Position numbers and translations under genes: made by a program. The notes under the pieces were generated by a model that saw nothing but the letters and a program-made list of their open reading frames with translations, was not told where the DNA came from and searched no databases. A stretch of 6,057 nt of DNA from an uncultured Eubacteriales bacterium (GTDB taxonomy: Bacteria; Bacillota_A; Clostridia; Oscillospirales; Oscillospiraceae), in NCBI GenBank assembly GCA_949742895.1, contig CATJRT010000120.1, positions 1-6,057 on the forward strand. Reading direction: 5' to 3'. Positions 1-5,161 of the stretch are shown in pieces. The stretch's first letter is position 1. Every line of letters begins with the position of its first letter.

Positions 1-429
1 CACACGCCAGGCCAGGTTCTTCTTGGTGCTGGCAGTCATGTTGGGCTCCAGCTCGCTACCCAACAGCTCGGCAAACTTGGCGGCGTGCTCGGCCTCTTCA
101 TAGGCGGCCTTCTCCCAGTACAGGGCGACCTCAGGATAACCCTCGCGGGCTGCGATACGGGCCATGCACAGATACATACCCACCTCGCCGCACTCGCCGT
201 TGAAGTTGGCCATGAGCTGTTCCAAGATATACTTCTTGTCCTCGTCGGTGATATCGGGGTTGTTCTTCACGGTCTTGGCATAGATGCCGTACTCGTGCTC
301 GGCAGCCAGCTTCATCTCGCCGCTCTGCTCGGTAAACCTGGAACCGGCGACATGGCACACGGGGCACTCGGCGGGGGGATTCTCACCTTCGTAGACGTAG
401 CCGCAGACAGGGCAGATCCATTTTTTCAT
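1..429 (-). CDS. Reverse rubrerythrin (N-terminal rubredoxin-like domain), 3' end beyond window
   Basis: The gene reads leftwards from ATG at 429 and stays open to base 1, giving 143 residues without a stop, so the C-terminus is missing. Residues 1-32 form a rubredoxin-like iron site with two CPVC knuckles (Cys6/Cys9 and Cys22/Cys25). From about residue 38 comes a ferritin-like helical domain with candidate di-iron ligands: Glu44, the GECGEVG helix (Glu79, Glu82), and the EEAEHA helix (Glu111/112, Glu114, His115). Rubredoxin-first order is the mark of reverse rubrerythrins, cytoplasmic NADH-linked peroxidases that protect clostridia from peroxide and oxygen. These run to roughly 180 residues, so some 40 are probably off the edge. 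GGAGG lies 9 bases before the ATG. The gene starts 18 bases after the perR stop with no promoter seen between, so it is probably cotranscribed and peroxide-induced. Family call firm; exact subfamily less so. Confidence 0.93.
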   Translation of the reverse strand, partial: MKKWICPVCGYVYEGENPPAECPVCHVAGSRFTEQSGEMKLAAEHEYGIYAKTVKNNPDITDEDKKYILEQLMANFNGECGEVGMYLCMARIAAREGYPEVALYWEKAAYEEAEHAAKFAELLGSELEPNMTASTKKNLAWRV

Positions 430-447
430 GATAATTTTCCTCCAATG

Positions 448-837
448 TTAAGATATTTTGCAGTCCTTGCACAGACCGCGTACAATGAATTCACAGCCCT
501 CCGGCTGGAATCCATATTGCACACTGAGACGTTCCAGATAGCCTTCGCCAGACGAATGTTCAGGCAGGTCGATCACAGCGCCACAGTGATTGCAAATAAA
601 GTGGGCATGGGGACTCATGTCCCCGTCATAGCGCTCCTGGCCGCTCACAGTCCCTACCCGCCGTATGGCCTTCTGTTCGCATAGCTGGTTCAGGTTGCGG
701 TAGACGGTTCCCAGGCTCAGGTCGGGGTATTGGACGCGGAGCTGACGATAGACCCAGTCGGCTGTGGGATGGATCCGGGTGCTCCGTATCAGAGACAGCA
801 TAGCATCCCGCTTTGCACTGCGCCGGATGGGGAGCAT
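448..837 (-). CDS. perR: PerR-type peroxide-sensing Fur-family repressor
   Basis: 129 residues, normal for compact Fur-family proteins. An N-terminal winged helix (about residues 8-60, with SLGTVYRNLNQL as recognition helix) is followed by a metal-binding dimerisation domain. The ligands match Bacillus subtilis PerR with the same spacing: His23, Asp71, His77, His79 and Asp90 correspond to the regulatory Fe/Mn site (His37, Asp85, His91, His93, Asp104). Cys82/Cys85 and Cys123/Cys126 form the structural zinc site. In PerR, peroxide oxidises the regulatory histidines when iron is bound, releasing DNA. AAGGAGGTGA lies 4 bases upstream of the ATG at 837, fixing the start. It heads an operon with the reverse rubrerythrin, a known PerR target type in clostridia. 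The retained Asp71 and Asp90 favour PerR over Fur or Zur. Other Fur-type specificities cannot be strictly excluded from sequence. Confidence 0.92.
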   Translation of the reverse strand: MLPIRRSAKRDAMLSLIRSTRIHPTADWVYRQLRVQYPDLSLGTVYRNLNQLCEQKAIRRVGTVSGQERYDGDMSPHAHFICNHCGAVIDLPEHSSGEGYLERLSVQYGFQPEGCEFIVRGLCKDCKIS

Positions 838-846
838 CTGCTCACC

Positions 847-875
847 TCCTTAACGAGAATTATTCTCGTTAAGGA
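847..875. promoter_or_regulatory. perR: Perfect 29-bp palindrome: probable PerR operator
   Basis: Two 14-base arms are exactly complementary around a single central base at 861. The core CGAGAAT-T-ATTCTCG has the 7-1-7 layout of Fur/PerR boxes, although its bases differ from the B. subtilis PerR box (TTATAATnATTATAA). It starts 2 bases downstream of the -10 of the perR promoter, covers the predicted transcription start near 870, and its left arm runs into the perR ribosome binding site. Bound repressor would therefore block transcription initiation directly, indicating negative autoregulation of perR and the rubrerythrin. Palindrome seen directly; binding by PerR inferred. Confidence 0.85.
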
Positions 876-876
876 A

Positions 877-905
877 ATCATAACACAGTCATGACCTCTT
901 GTAAA
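877..905 (-). promoter_or_regulatory. Sigma-A promoter of the perR-rubrerythrin operon
   Basis: On the minus strand the -35 is TTTACA (900-905), one mismatch from consensus. A 17-base spacer is followed by the -10 TATGAT (877-882), also one mismatch. The predicted start is near 870, inside the palindrome. An A/T-rich stretch upstream of the -35 (about 906-950) could act as an UP element. The remainder of the 191-base gap between the divergent genes (838-1028) holds only this, the operator and the opposing kinase promoter. Confidence 0.85.
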
Positions 906-964
906 GGGTTTTTTTATTTTTACGCAAAATTTTTTCTATTCTGTTATACCCATTCCGGCGGGAT

Positions 965-993
965 TTGATTCCACCGTGTCCCTATGGTATACT
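965..993 (+). promoter_or_regulatory. Sigma-A promoter of the histidine kinase gene
   Basis: TTGATT (965-970), a 17-base spacer and TATACT (988-993) give a good sigma-A match with transcription predicted to start near 1000. This promoter decides the kinase start codon: an in-frame ATG at 984 lies inside the spacer, upstream of the transcript start, so it cannot be used on this transcript. No clear operator or phospho-regulator direct repeat is visible beside it. Confidence 0.75.
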
Positions 994-1028
994 ATTGTGG
1001 CGAAAATAAACCGGAGGGAGTGTCGGCG

Positions 1029-2273
1029 ATGCTGCGGCGCCTGCGTTGGAAATTCATTTTGATTATCATGCTGCTGCTCACGGCGGTGCTGGCCACAGTG
1101 CTGTCGGTGCAGACCAGCTCCGCCATTGCCCAGTTCCGGGGAGAGACGGACCGGGTCCTCCAGGCCGCCCTCCAGCGCAGCGAGGCCATCTTGGACCCCT
1201 GGAGCGACGGGTGGAGCAGCGTTCCGGAGCAGGATGACGAGCTGTATACCGCCATACCTGCCTTCTGCGTCATCCTGGACGGGAACAGCGGCCGCAGCCT
1301 GCTGGCGGTACGGTTCAACGCCTCGGTGGAGACGGAAACCCTGAGCCGTGCGGCGGCGCTGGCCCTGTCCTCCGGGGAGAGCGCAGGACAGGTGAAGGAG
1401 CTGAACCTGCGCTTCCAGATCCGTTTCCGCAGCTCGTTAATCGAGATTGCCTTTGCCGACCTGACCTGGGAGCAAACCGCTGTCCGGCAGCAGGTGGTCA
1501 CGGCGCTGCTCACCCTGGCGGCGGCGCTGGCAGGCTTTTTCGCAGTGAGCTTTTTTCTGTCCCGCTGGCTGGTACGGCCGGTGGAGTTGAGCTGGCGGCA
1601 GCAGCAACAGTTCGTGGCAGACGCCTCCCACGAGCTGAAAACGCCCCTGACCGTGCTGCTGGCGGACGCGGACATCCTTCTGGCACACCCGTCGGACACC
1701 ATCGGGAGTCAGCGCAAATGGGTGGAGCACATTCAGGCTGAGGGCCTGCGGATGAAGGGACTGGTGCAGGATTTGCTGTTCCTGGCCCGGGGAGATGCGG
1801 ACGGAGCTCGGGAACGGCCGCAGGAACGGGTGCTGCTGTCCGATGTGTGCTGGAGCAGCCTGCTGTCCTTTGAGCCGGTGGCCTTCGAGCAGGGACTGAC
1901 GCTGGACAGCAGTCTGGCTCCGGACGTGGCGGTCACCGGTGTGGAGGAGGAACTGCGCCGTCTGGTGATAATCCTGCTGGATAATGCCTGCAAATACTGC
2001 GGTCCTGGCGGCACAGTCACCGTCACCCTGACAAGGGGCGAGCGGGCCGTTCTCACCGTCCACAATACTGGGGAGCCCATCTCTGCCGAAGCCCAGCCTC
2101 ACCTGTTCGAGCGGTTTTACCGGGCAGATTCCTCCCGAGCCCGCAGCCAGGGTGGGTACGGCCTGGGTCTTGCCATTGCAGCGGCGGTGGCGGAGCGGCA
2201 CCGGGGAAAAATCTCAGTCCACAGCGAAGCGGAGGAGGGGACGGCCTTCACCGTCACCCTGCCGCCGGCATAA
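1029..2273 (+). CDS. Membrane sensor histidine kinase without adjacent response regulator
   Basis: 414 residues from ATG 1029, which has GGAGGGAG at 1013-1020; the longer frame from 984 is rejected because that ATG lies in the promoter. A transmembrane helix (about residues 9-27) is followed by an extracytoplasmic sensor region of about 130 residues with no recognised domain, then a second helix (about 158-178). The H-box ASHELKTPL follows closely, with phosphoacceptor His201. The linker between helix 2 and the H-box is only about 20 residues, too short for a HAMP domain. The ATPase domain shows the N-box LLDNACKY (Asn319), a G1 box HNTGEPIS with Asn346 in place of the usual Asp, the F-box LFERFYRADSSR, and the G2 box GYGLGLAI. 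An Asn-type G1 box also occurs in other Firmicutes kinases, so activity is likely. Neighbours are a divergent perR and a separately promoted MarR gene, so it is an orphan kinase here. Its signal is unknown. Confidence 0.93.
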   Translation: MLRRLRWKFILIIMLLLTAVLATVLSVQTSSAIAQFRGETDRVLQAALQRSEAILDPWSDGWSSVPEQDDELYTAIPAFCVILDGNSGRSLLAVRFNASVETETLSRAAALALSSGESAGQVKELNLRFQIRFRSSLIEIAFADLTWEQTAVRQQVVTALLTLAAALAGFFAVSFFLSRWLVRPVELSWRQQQQFVADASHELKTPLTVLLADADILLAHPSDTIGSQRKWVEHIQAEGLRMKGLVQDLLFLARGDADGARERPQERVLLSDVCWSSLLSFEPVAFEQGLTLDSSLAPDVAVTGVEEELRRLVIILLDNACKYCGPGGTVTVTLTRGERAVLTVHNTGEPISAEAQPHLFERFYRADSSRARSQGGYGLGLAIAAAVAERHRGKISVHSEAEEGTAFTVTLPPA

Positions 2274-2306
2274 AAAGAAAGGAGGGGCTTGACAGCTCCT
2301 TCTTTT
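2273..2306 (+). terminator. Possible intrinsic terminator after the histidine kinase
   Basis: Starting in the stop codon, AAAAGAAAGGAG (2273-2284) can pair with CTCCTTCTTTT (2296-2306), an 11-bp stem with one bulged A at 2278 and an 11-base loop. A rival inner hairpin GGGGC/GCTCC (2284-2288 with 2295-2299) has a short U-rich tail (2300-2306). Either could end the kinase transcript. The G+C part is short, so strength is uncertain. Its loop contains the -35 of the next promoter. Confidence 0.5.
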
Positions 2307-2317
2307 GATGCTATATT
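2289..2317 (+). promoter_or_regulatory. Consensus sigma-A promoter of the marR-degV operon
   Basis: A perfect -35 TTGACA (2289-2294), 17-base spacer and TATATT (2312-2317, one mismatch) make this the strongest promoter in the window. Transcription should start near 2324, inside the half-site array that immediately follows. A strong promoter under a tight operator is the usual design of an autorepressed regulator. Confidence 0.85.
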
Positions 2318-2318
2318 G

Positions 2319-2363
2319 TTTGAAGCTCAAATGATTTGAATATTAAACTATTTGAATATCTGA
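2319..2363. promoter_or_regulatory. Phased TTTGA/TCAAA operator array, FabT-box-like
   Basis: Five-base half-sites recur every 8 bp in alternating orientation: TTTGA at 2319, TCAAA at 2327, TTTGA at 2335, TTAAA at 2343, TTTGA at 2351, and a decayed TCTGA at 2359. Read in pairs this gives three operators 16 bp apart (2319-2331 perfect, 2335-2347 one mismatch, 2351-2363 two mismatches). Each is TTTGA-N3-TCAAA, the layout recalled for FabT boxes of lactic acid bacteria (core TTTGATTATCAAA). A 10-base direct repeat ATTTGAATAT (2334-2343 and 2350-2359) lies within it. The array spans from just after the -10 to the ribosome binding site. The likely ligand is the MarR protein encoded next. Confidence 0.8.
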
Positions 2364-2375
2364 GAGGTGAATGGG

Positions 2376-2840
2376 ATGACGGATCCGCAGCATGAGGAGC
2401 TGAACCATTTTTTTGTCCATGTGTTCAATCAGATTCTGGCCTGTGAGGAGCAGGCACTTAACAGGGTAGGTGCACAGGACCTGTCGGTGAAAGAACTGCA
2501 CGTGCTGGAGGCGGTGAGCGACCTGGCGGTGGAAAACCGCAACACCATGACCCAGATTGCCGATGCGCTGGCCATTCGGGTTAGCTCACTGACCACGGCG
2601 GTGAACACGCTGGTGCGCAAGGGCTATCTGAAGAGGGGCGGCGAGCCGGGAGACCGTCGGGTCATTCGTGTCTGGCTCACCCCTAAGGGGGAGGAAGCAA
2701 ACCGGCTCCACGCCCAATTCCACGCCAAGATGGTGGAGGAGGCTGCTTCAGGACTGGAGGCGGGAGAACTGGATACCCTGCTGCGCTCCCTTCGCCAGCT
2801 GGAACATTTTTTCCACGATATGAGCCGCCAAAATCAATAA
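2376..2840 (+). CDS. MarR-family repressor, FabT-like
   Basis: 154 residues, typical MarR length. The DNA-binding core lies at about residues 37-101: NTMTQIADALAI and the recognition helix RVSSLTTAVNTLVRKGYL, then a wing with the conserved GDRR (Asp93, Arg94, Arg95). The flanking helices should form the dimer interface. The post-wing stretch RLHAQFHAKMV (110-120) and the VKELHVLEAV helix resemble, from memory, streptococcal FabT, the repressor of fatty-acid synthesis that binds DNA better with acyl-ACP. The start is ATG 2376, 5 bases after GAGGTGA (2364-2370); the in-frame GTG at 2367 overlaps that ribosome binding site and is rejected. The gene follows a FabT-box-like array and precedes a DegV-family gene by 19 bases, so lipid-linked control is the favoured reading. 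MarR membership is near certain; FabT function is an inference, with other effectors possible. Confidence 0.9.
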   Translation: MTDPQHEELNHFFVHVFNQILACEEQALNRVGAQDLSVKELHVLEAVSDLAVENRNTMTQIADALAIRVSSLTTAVNTLVRKGYLKRGGEPGDRRVIRVWLTPKGEEANRLHAQFHAKMVEEAASGLEAGELDTLLRSLRQLEHFFHDMSRQNQ

Positions 2841-2859
2841 AAGCATAAGGAGGCACACC

Positions 2860-3708
2860 ATGGCTATCTATATTTTAACAGACAGCTCTGCCGATTATCT
2901 TTCCGATGAAGCGGAACGCCGGGGCATTTGGGTGGCGCAGCTACGGGTGCAGTTCGGTGAAGAGACCTATCAGGCCGGCCCGGACCCGGACTACGCGGGC
3001 TTTTACCGCAAGCTGGCGGCCTCCAAGGAACTGCCCACTACCAGTCAGGCGGGACCGGACGATTTTATACCTTGGTTTCAGCAGGTGAAGGAGAACGGGG
3101 ATAGCCTCATCTGCCTGCTCATCGCGTCCTCGTTATCCGGTACATACCAGAGCGCCATGATTGCCAAGGAGATGTGCGGCTATGAGCACATCCACGTGGT
3201 AGATTCCACCCAGACGGTGCTGGGCCTTCGGCTGCTGGTGGACCTGGCCTGTCTGCTCCGGGACCAAGGGCTGGACGCTCCCACCATTGTGGAGCGGCTG
3301 GAGCAGGCAAAGGGCCGGGTCCGGCTACTGGCCATTGTAGACACCTTGAGGTATCTCCACAAGGGAGGCCGTCTGCCCGCGGCCGTCTCCATTGCCGGAG
3401 GACTGCTGAAGGTGAAGCCCATCATCACCCTGTGTAGCGGCCAGATCAGCCTGGTGGGCAAAGGTATGGGAACAAAGGGCAGTCTCACCGCCTTTATCAA
3501 CCTCCTGGGAGACGAGCTGCGCCTGGACGCCCATTTACCCGTATATTACGGCTACACTGCCGACGGAACCCTGTGCCGGGAGATGATGATTCAGGTTCAG
3601 GCTGCATTTGGCCGCCACCGCTGTGAGGTCCATCCAGTGGGGCCGGTCATCGGCACTCATGTGGGGCCAGGGGCGGCGGTGATCGTCTATCTGGAGCGGG
3701 AGGCCTGA
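2860..3708 (+). CDS. DegV-family fatty-acid-binding protein (FakB-like)
   Basis: 282 residues, the standard DegV length. Landmarks are the N-terminal TDSSADY (7-13), PTTSQ (59-63), SSLSGTYQSA (90-99), the DTLRYLHKGGRL block (161-172), KVKPII, and the C-terminal GPVIGTHVGPGA (261-272). Thr61, Ser93, Arg171 and His267 sit at or within one position of residues recalled for FakB (Thr61, Ser93, Arg170, His266) that hold the fatty-acid carboxylate or acyl-phosphate. FakB proteins present exogenous fatty acids to the kinase FakA, giving acyl-phosphate for phospholipid synthesis; they are cytoplasmic and may associate with the membrane. FakA is not in this window. AAGGAGG lies 6 bases before the ATG. 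It is second in the marR operon and is followed by a strong terminator. Clostridia carry several DegV paralogues, so chain preference cannot be stated. Confidence 0.93.
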   Translation: MAIYILTDSSADYLSDEAERRGIWVAQLRVQFGEETYQAGPDPDYAGFYRKLAASKELPTTSQAGPDDFIPWFQQVKENGDSLICLLIASSLSGTYQSAMIAKEMCGYEHIHVVDSTQTVLGLRLLVDLACLLRDQGLDAPTIVERLEQAKGRVRLLAIVDTLRYLHKGGRLPAAVSIAGGLLKVKPIITLCSGQISLVGKGMGTKGSLTAFINLLGDELRLDAHLPVYYGYTADGTLCREMMIQVQAAFGRHRCEVHPVGPVIGTHVGPGAAVIVYLEREA

Positions 3709-3722
3709 CGGCCCAGCCGCTG

Positions 3723-3747
3723 CCAATCTGTCCGGTGCAGAGATTGG
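3723..3747. repeat. Small inverted repeat after degV
   Basis: CCAATCT (3723-3729) and AGATTGG (3741-3747) form a 7-bp stem with an 11-base loop. It has no T-run and lies 13 bases before the main terminator. It may stabilise the 3' end of the mRNA or be chance. Nothing else is seen between the degV stop and the terminator. Confidence 0.35.
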
Positions 3748-3760
3748 GTTCCATCAATGG

Positions 3761-3794
3761 TTTCCCCGGCGCGTATGCGCCGGGGAAATTTTTT
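3761..3794 (+). terminator. Strong intrinsic terminator of the marR-degV operon
   Basis: TTTCCCCGGCGC (3761-3772) pairs perfectly with GCGCCGGGGAAA (3777-3788) across a GTAT loop, giving a 12-bp GC-rich stem followed directly by six T residues (3789-3794). It separates the fatty-acid operon from the metal operon, whose promoter begins 12 bases later. Confidence 0.93.
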
Positions 3795-3805
3795 GGCTTG
3801 AGATA

Positions 3806-3834
3806 TTGACAACGGATTTCTATAGTGCTAATAT
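3806..3834 (+). promoter_or_regulatory. Promoter of the metal-resistance operon
   Basis: A perfect -35 TTGACA (3806-3811) is followed after 17 bases by TAATAT (3829-3834), a four-of-six match to the -10. The weak -10 overlaps the first bases of the operator palindrome, as expected for a promoter controlled by an ArsR-family repressor. TATAGT at 3821 looks better but is only 9 bases from the -35. Confidence 0.7.
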
Positions 3835-3852
3835 ATGAGCAGATGTTCATAT
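3833..3852. promoter_or_regulatory. ArsR/CadC-type operator palindrome
   Basis: ATATGAGCA and TGTTCATAT form 9-base inverted arms around a 2-base centre (3842-3843), with one mismatch (3839/3846). The ATATGA-n-TGTTCATAT pattern matches the family consensus for ArsR/SmtB/CzrA/CadC operators. It covers the end of the -10 and the predicted start site, so the repressor encoded 27 bases downstream would block initiation until metal is bound. Confidence 0.85.
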
Positions 3853-3878
3853 GTTTGTCGTTTGAAAGGAGCAGCCCT

Positions 3879-4241
3879 ATGACGGACAACAACGAAATCG
3901 AGCGCTGCGGCACGGTATGCGTCCACCAGTGCGCGGTAGACGAGGTGCTCAGCGAGATGCCGGGAGACGAAACGCTGTACGACCTGGCAGAGCTGTTCAA
4001 GGTGTTCGGCGATTCCACCCGCATCAAGATCCTATACGCACTGTTCGAGGCGGAGCTGTGCGTGTGCGACATCGCCCAGCTTCTGGGCCTCACCCAGTCC
4101 GCCGTATCCCACCAGCTCCGGGTGCTGAAAAGCAGCCGCCTGGTGAAATTCCGCCGGGACGGCAAAACGGTATACTACTCCCTGGCCGACGGCCATGTGC
4201 GCAAGATCATCGCACAAGGTATGGAACATATCAATGAATAA
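3879..4241 (+). CDS. cadC: CadC-like ArsR-family metal-sensing repressor
   Basis: 120 residues. The start is ATG 3879, 7 bases after AAAGGAG; the longer in-frame GTG at 3825 lies in the promoter and operator and is rejected. The winged helix spans about residues 33-103, with DNA-reading helix TQSAVSHQLRVLK. Both metal sites of staphylococcal CadC can be placed. Cys61 and Cys63 in ELCVCD match Cys58/Cys60, and N-terminal cysteines (Cys10, Cys14, Cys18) stand where Cys7/Cys11 are. Asp104, His106, His117 and Glu120 reproduce the spacing of the alpha-5 zinc site (Asp101, His103, His114, Glu117). CadC releases its operator on binding Cd, Pb, Bi or Zn. Three rather than two N-terminal cysteines leave the exact thiolate set open. 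As first gene of the operon it should autoregulate and control the HMA, methyltransferase and ATPase genes. Arsenic specificity is less likely given the ATPase downstream. Confidence 0.92.
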   Translation: MTDNNEIERCGTVCVHQCAVDEVLSEMPGDETLYDLAELFKVFGDSTRIKILYALFEAELCVCDIAQLLGLTQSAVSHQLRVLKSSRLVKFRRDGKTVYYSLADGHVRKIIAQGMEHINE

Positions 4242-4260
4242 AGGAAAGGAAGTCATCACT

Positions 4261-4473
4261 ATGAAAAAGACCTTCAAGCTCATCGACCTGGACTGCGCCA
4301 ACTGCGCCGCTAAAATGGAAAACGCCATCAGGAAGCTCCCCGGCGTCACAGGCGCCACTGTCAGCTTCCTCACCCAGAAGATGACCATCGAGGCGGACGA
4401 CGTGGACGCCATCATGAAGGACGTGGTGAAGTGCTGCAAGAAGGTGGAGCCGGACTGCGAGATCGTGCTGTGA
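4261..4473 (+). CDS. Stand-alone HMA-domain metallochaperone
   Basis: 70 residues forming one ferredoxin-like HMA domain. The metal-binding loop is DLDCANCAAKM (Cys12 and Cys15), followed by PGVTGATVSFLTQKMTIE, closely like the N-terminal domain of CadA/ZntA ATPases. Asp11 before the CxxC is typical of Zn/Cd rather than Cu domains. Three further cysteines (Cys58, Cys59, Cys66) near the C-terminus might add ligands. The start is ATG 4261 behind the purine-rich AAGGAAAGGAAG (4241-4252); an in-frame ATG at 4195 would overlap arsR and is rejected. It lies 19 bases after the repressor gene and before an ATPase that lacks its own HMA domain, so it probably delivers metal to that pump or buffers cytosolic metal. 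Confidence 0.92.
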   Translation: MKKTFKLIDLDCANCAAKMENAIRKLPGVTGATVSFLTQKMTIEADDVDAIMKDVVKCCKKVEPDCEIVL

Positions 4474-5087
4474 GCCGCTCCTTCTGGGACCGTGTGGCGC
4501 GGCTGTATGATCTGGTAGAGCAAAGCAACCACAGGGCGAATGCTGCTGCTGCGGCCCGTGTGGGGGAACTGGTCCCCGCCGGGGCTATAGTTCTGGACTG
4601 CGCCGCCGGGACGGGACTGTTCTCCCTGGCGGCGGCAGAGCGGGCAGGCTCGGTGCTTTGTACCGACCGGTCGGAGGCCATGCTGGAGCAGGCCCGAAAA
4701 AAAGCCGCCCGGAAGGGGGCGACCAACATGGGCTTCGCTGTCCGGGACGTGACCGCCCTGCCCGACCCGGACGGCAGCTTTGACATGGTGATTGCCGCCA
4801 ACGTGCTCCATCTTCTTCCTCAGCCTGAGACTGCGGTGTGGGAACTGTGGCGGGTCACCGCCCCCGGTGGGCGGCTCATCCTCCCCACCTACCTCCAAGG
4901 GAAGGTGGGAACGGCTTATGGAACCATGATTAAAATTTATCAGGGCGTGGGGTTCCACTACGAGCACGCCTTCACCCCAGGAACCTACCGGGAATTTCTG
5001 GAACATCTGGAGCTGGCCCCGGTGGCGGTGGAGGTCATCCCGGGGCGGGTGCCCGAGGGCATCGGCGTACTGGAGAAGCCCGCATAA
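4470..5087 (+). CDS. Class I SAM-dependent methyltransferase in the metal operon
   Basis: 205 residues from a GTG at 4470. That GTG overlaps the HMA stop codon as GTGA (4470-4473) with no good ribosome binding site of its own, implying translational coupling; an in-frame GTG at 4431 lies deep inside the HMA gene and is less likely. The Rossmann fold shows motif I VLDCAAGTGLF (41-51), the acidic end of strand 2 at Asp66, RDVTALP with Asp93, FDMVIAANVLHLLP (104-117) and the APGGRL post-motif (131-136). It resembles UbiE/Methyltransferase_11 enzymes. The substrate is unknown. Only two cysteines (Cys44, Cys64) are present, which argues against an ArsM-type arsenite methyltransferase. No membrane segment is evident. 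Placement between a metallochaperone and a metal pump suggests a role in metal stress, but nothing in the sequence names the target. Confidence 0.88.
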   Translation: MSRSFWDRVARLYDLVEQSNHRANAAAAARVGELVPAGAIVLDCAAGTGLFSLAAAERAGSVLCTDRSEAMLEQARKKAARKGATNMGFAVRDVTALPDPDGSFDMVIAANVLHLLPQPETAVWELWRVTAPGGRLILPTYLQGKVGTAYGTMIKIYQGVGFHYEHAFTPGTYREFLEHLELAPVAVEVIPGRVPEGIGVLEKPA

Positions 5088-5104
5088 TCAAGCGGAAAAT
5101 GGAC

Positions 5105-5135
5105 CCCCGCAAAACCGTCCTTTGGTTTTGTGGGG
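5105..5135. other. Stable hairpin early in the ATPase leader
   Basis: CCCCGCAAAACC (5105-5116) pairs with GGTTTTGTGGGG (5124-5135) over a 7-base loop: 12 bp with one G-U pair. It begins 17 bases after the methyltransferase stop. Purines, not a U-run, follow it, so it is not a standard terminator on the plus strand. It could protect or process the mRNA between the methyltransferase and ATPase sections. Confidence 0.6.
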
Positions 5136-5161
5136 AGAGGAGAGACAGTGGAGTGAACGAA

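Noticed and set aside
85..684. 199-residue plus-strand frame across the rubrerythrin and perR genes
   Set aside because: Both minus-strand genes have conserved metal ligands and strong ribosome binding sites; this frame spans their junction and resembles nothing.
984..1028. Upstream in-frame start adding 15 residues to the histidine kinase
   Set aside because: The ATG is within the -35/-10 spacer of the gene's promoter, so it precedes the transcript start. ATG 1029 has a proper ribosome binding site.
1437..2201. 254-residue open frame on the minus strand opposite the histidine kinase
   Set aside because: The plus strand carries all kinase boxes in order. The antisense translation is rich in Arg, Gln, Pro and His with no motif.
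1029..2273. Non-functional kinase because of the altered G1 box
   Set aside because: The H, N, F and G2 boxes are intact, and Asn in the G1 box occurs in other Firmicutes kinases as far as I recall, so loss of activity is not supported.
3723..3747. Second terminator after degV
   Set aside because: It has only a 7-bp stem with an 11-base loop and no T-run; the hairpin at 3761-3794 is clearly the terminator.
4032..5006. 324-residue open frame on the minus strand across arsR, HMA and the methyltransferase
   Set aside because: It lies opposite three well-supported genes, has no recognisable domain or good ribosome binding site, and is low-complexity in the way GC-rich antisense frames usually are.
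4470..5087. ArsM-type arsenite methyltransferase
   Set aside because: ArsM needs several conserved cysteines; this protein has only two, both within or near the SAM-binding fold, and the operon's sensor and pump look Zn/Cd/Pb-type.
5105..5135. Intrinsic terminator after the methyltransferase
   Set aside because: The stem is strong, but it is followed by purines rather than a U-run on the plus strand, and the ATPase downstream has no clear promoter of its own.
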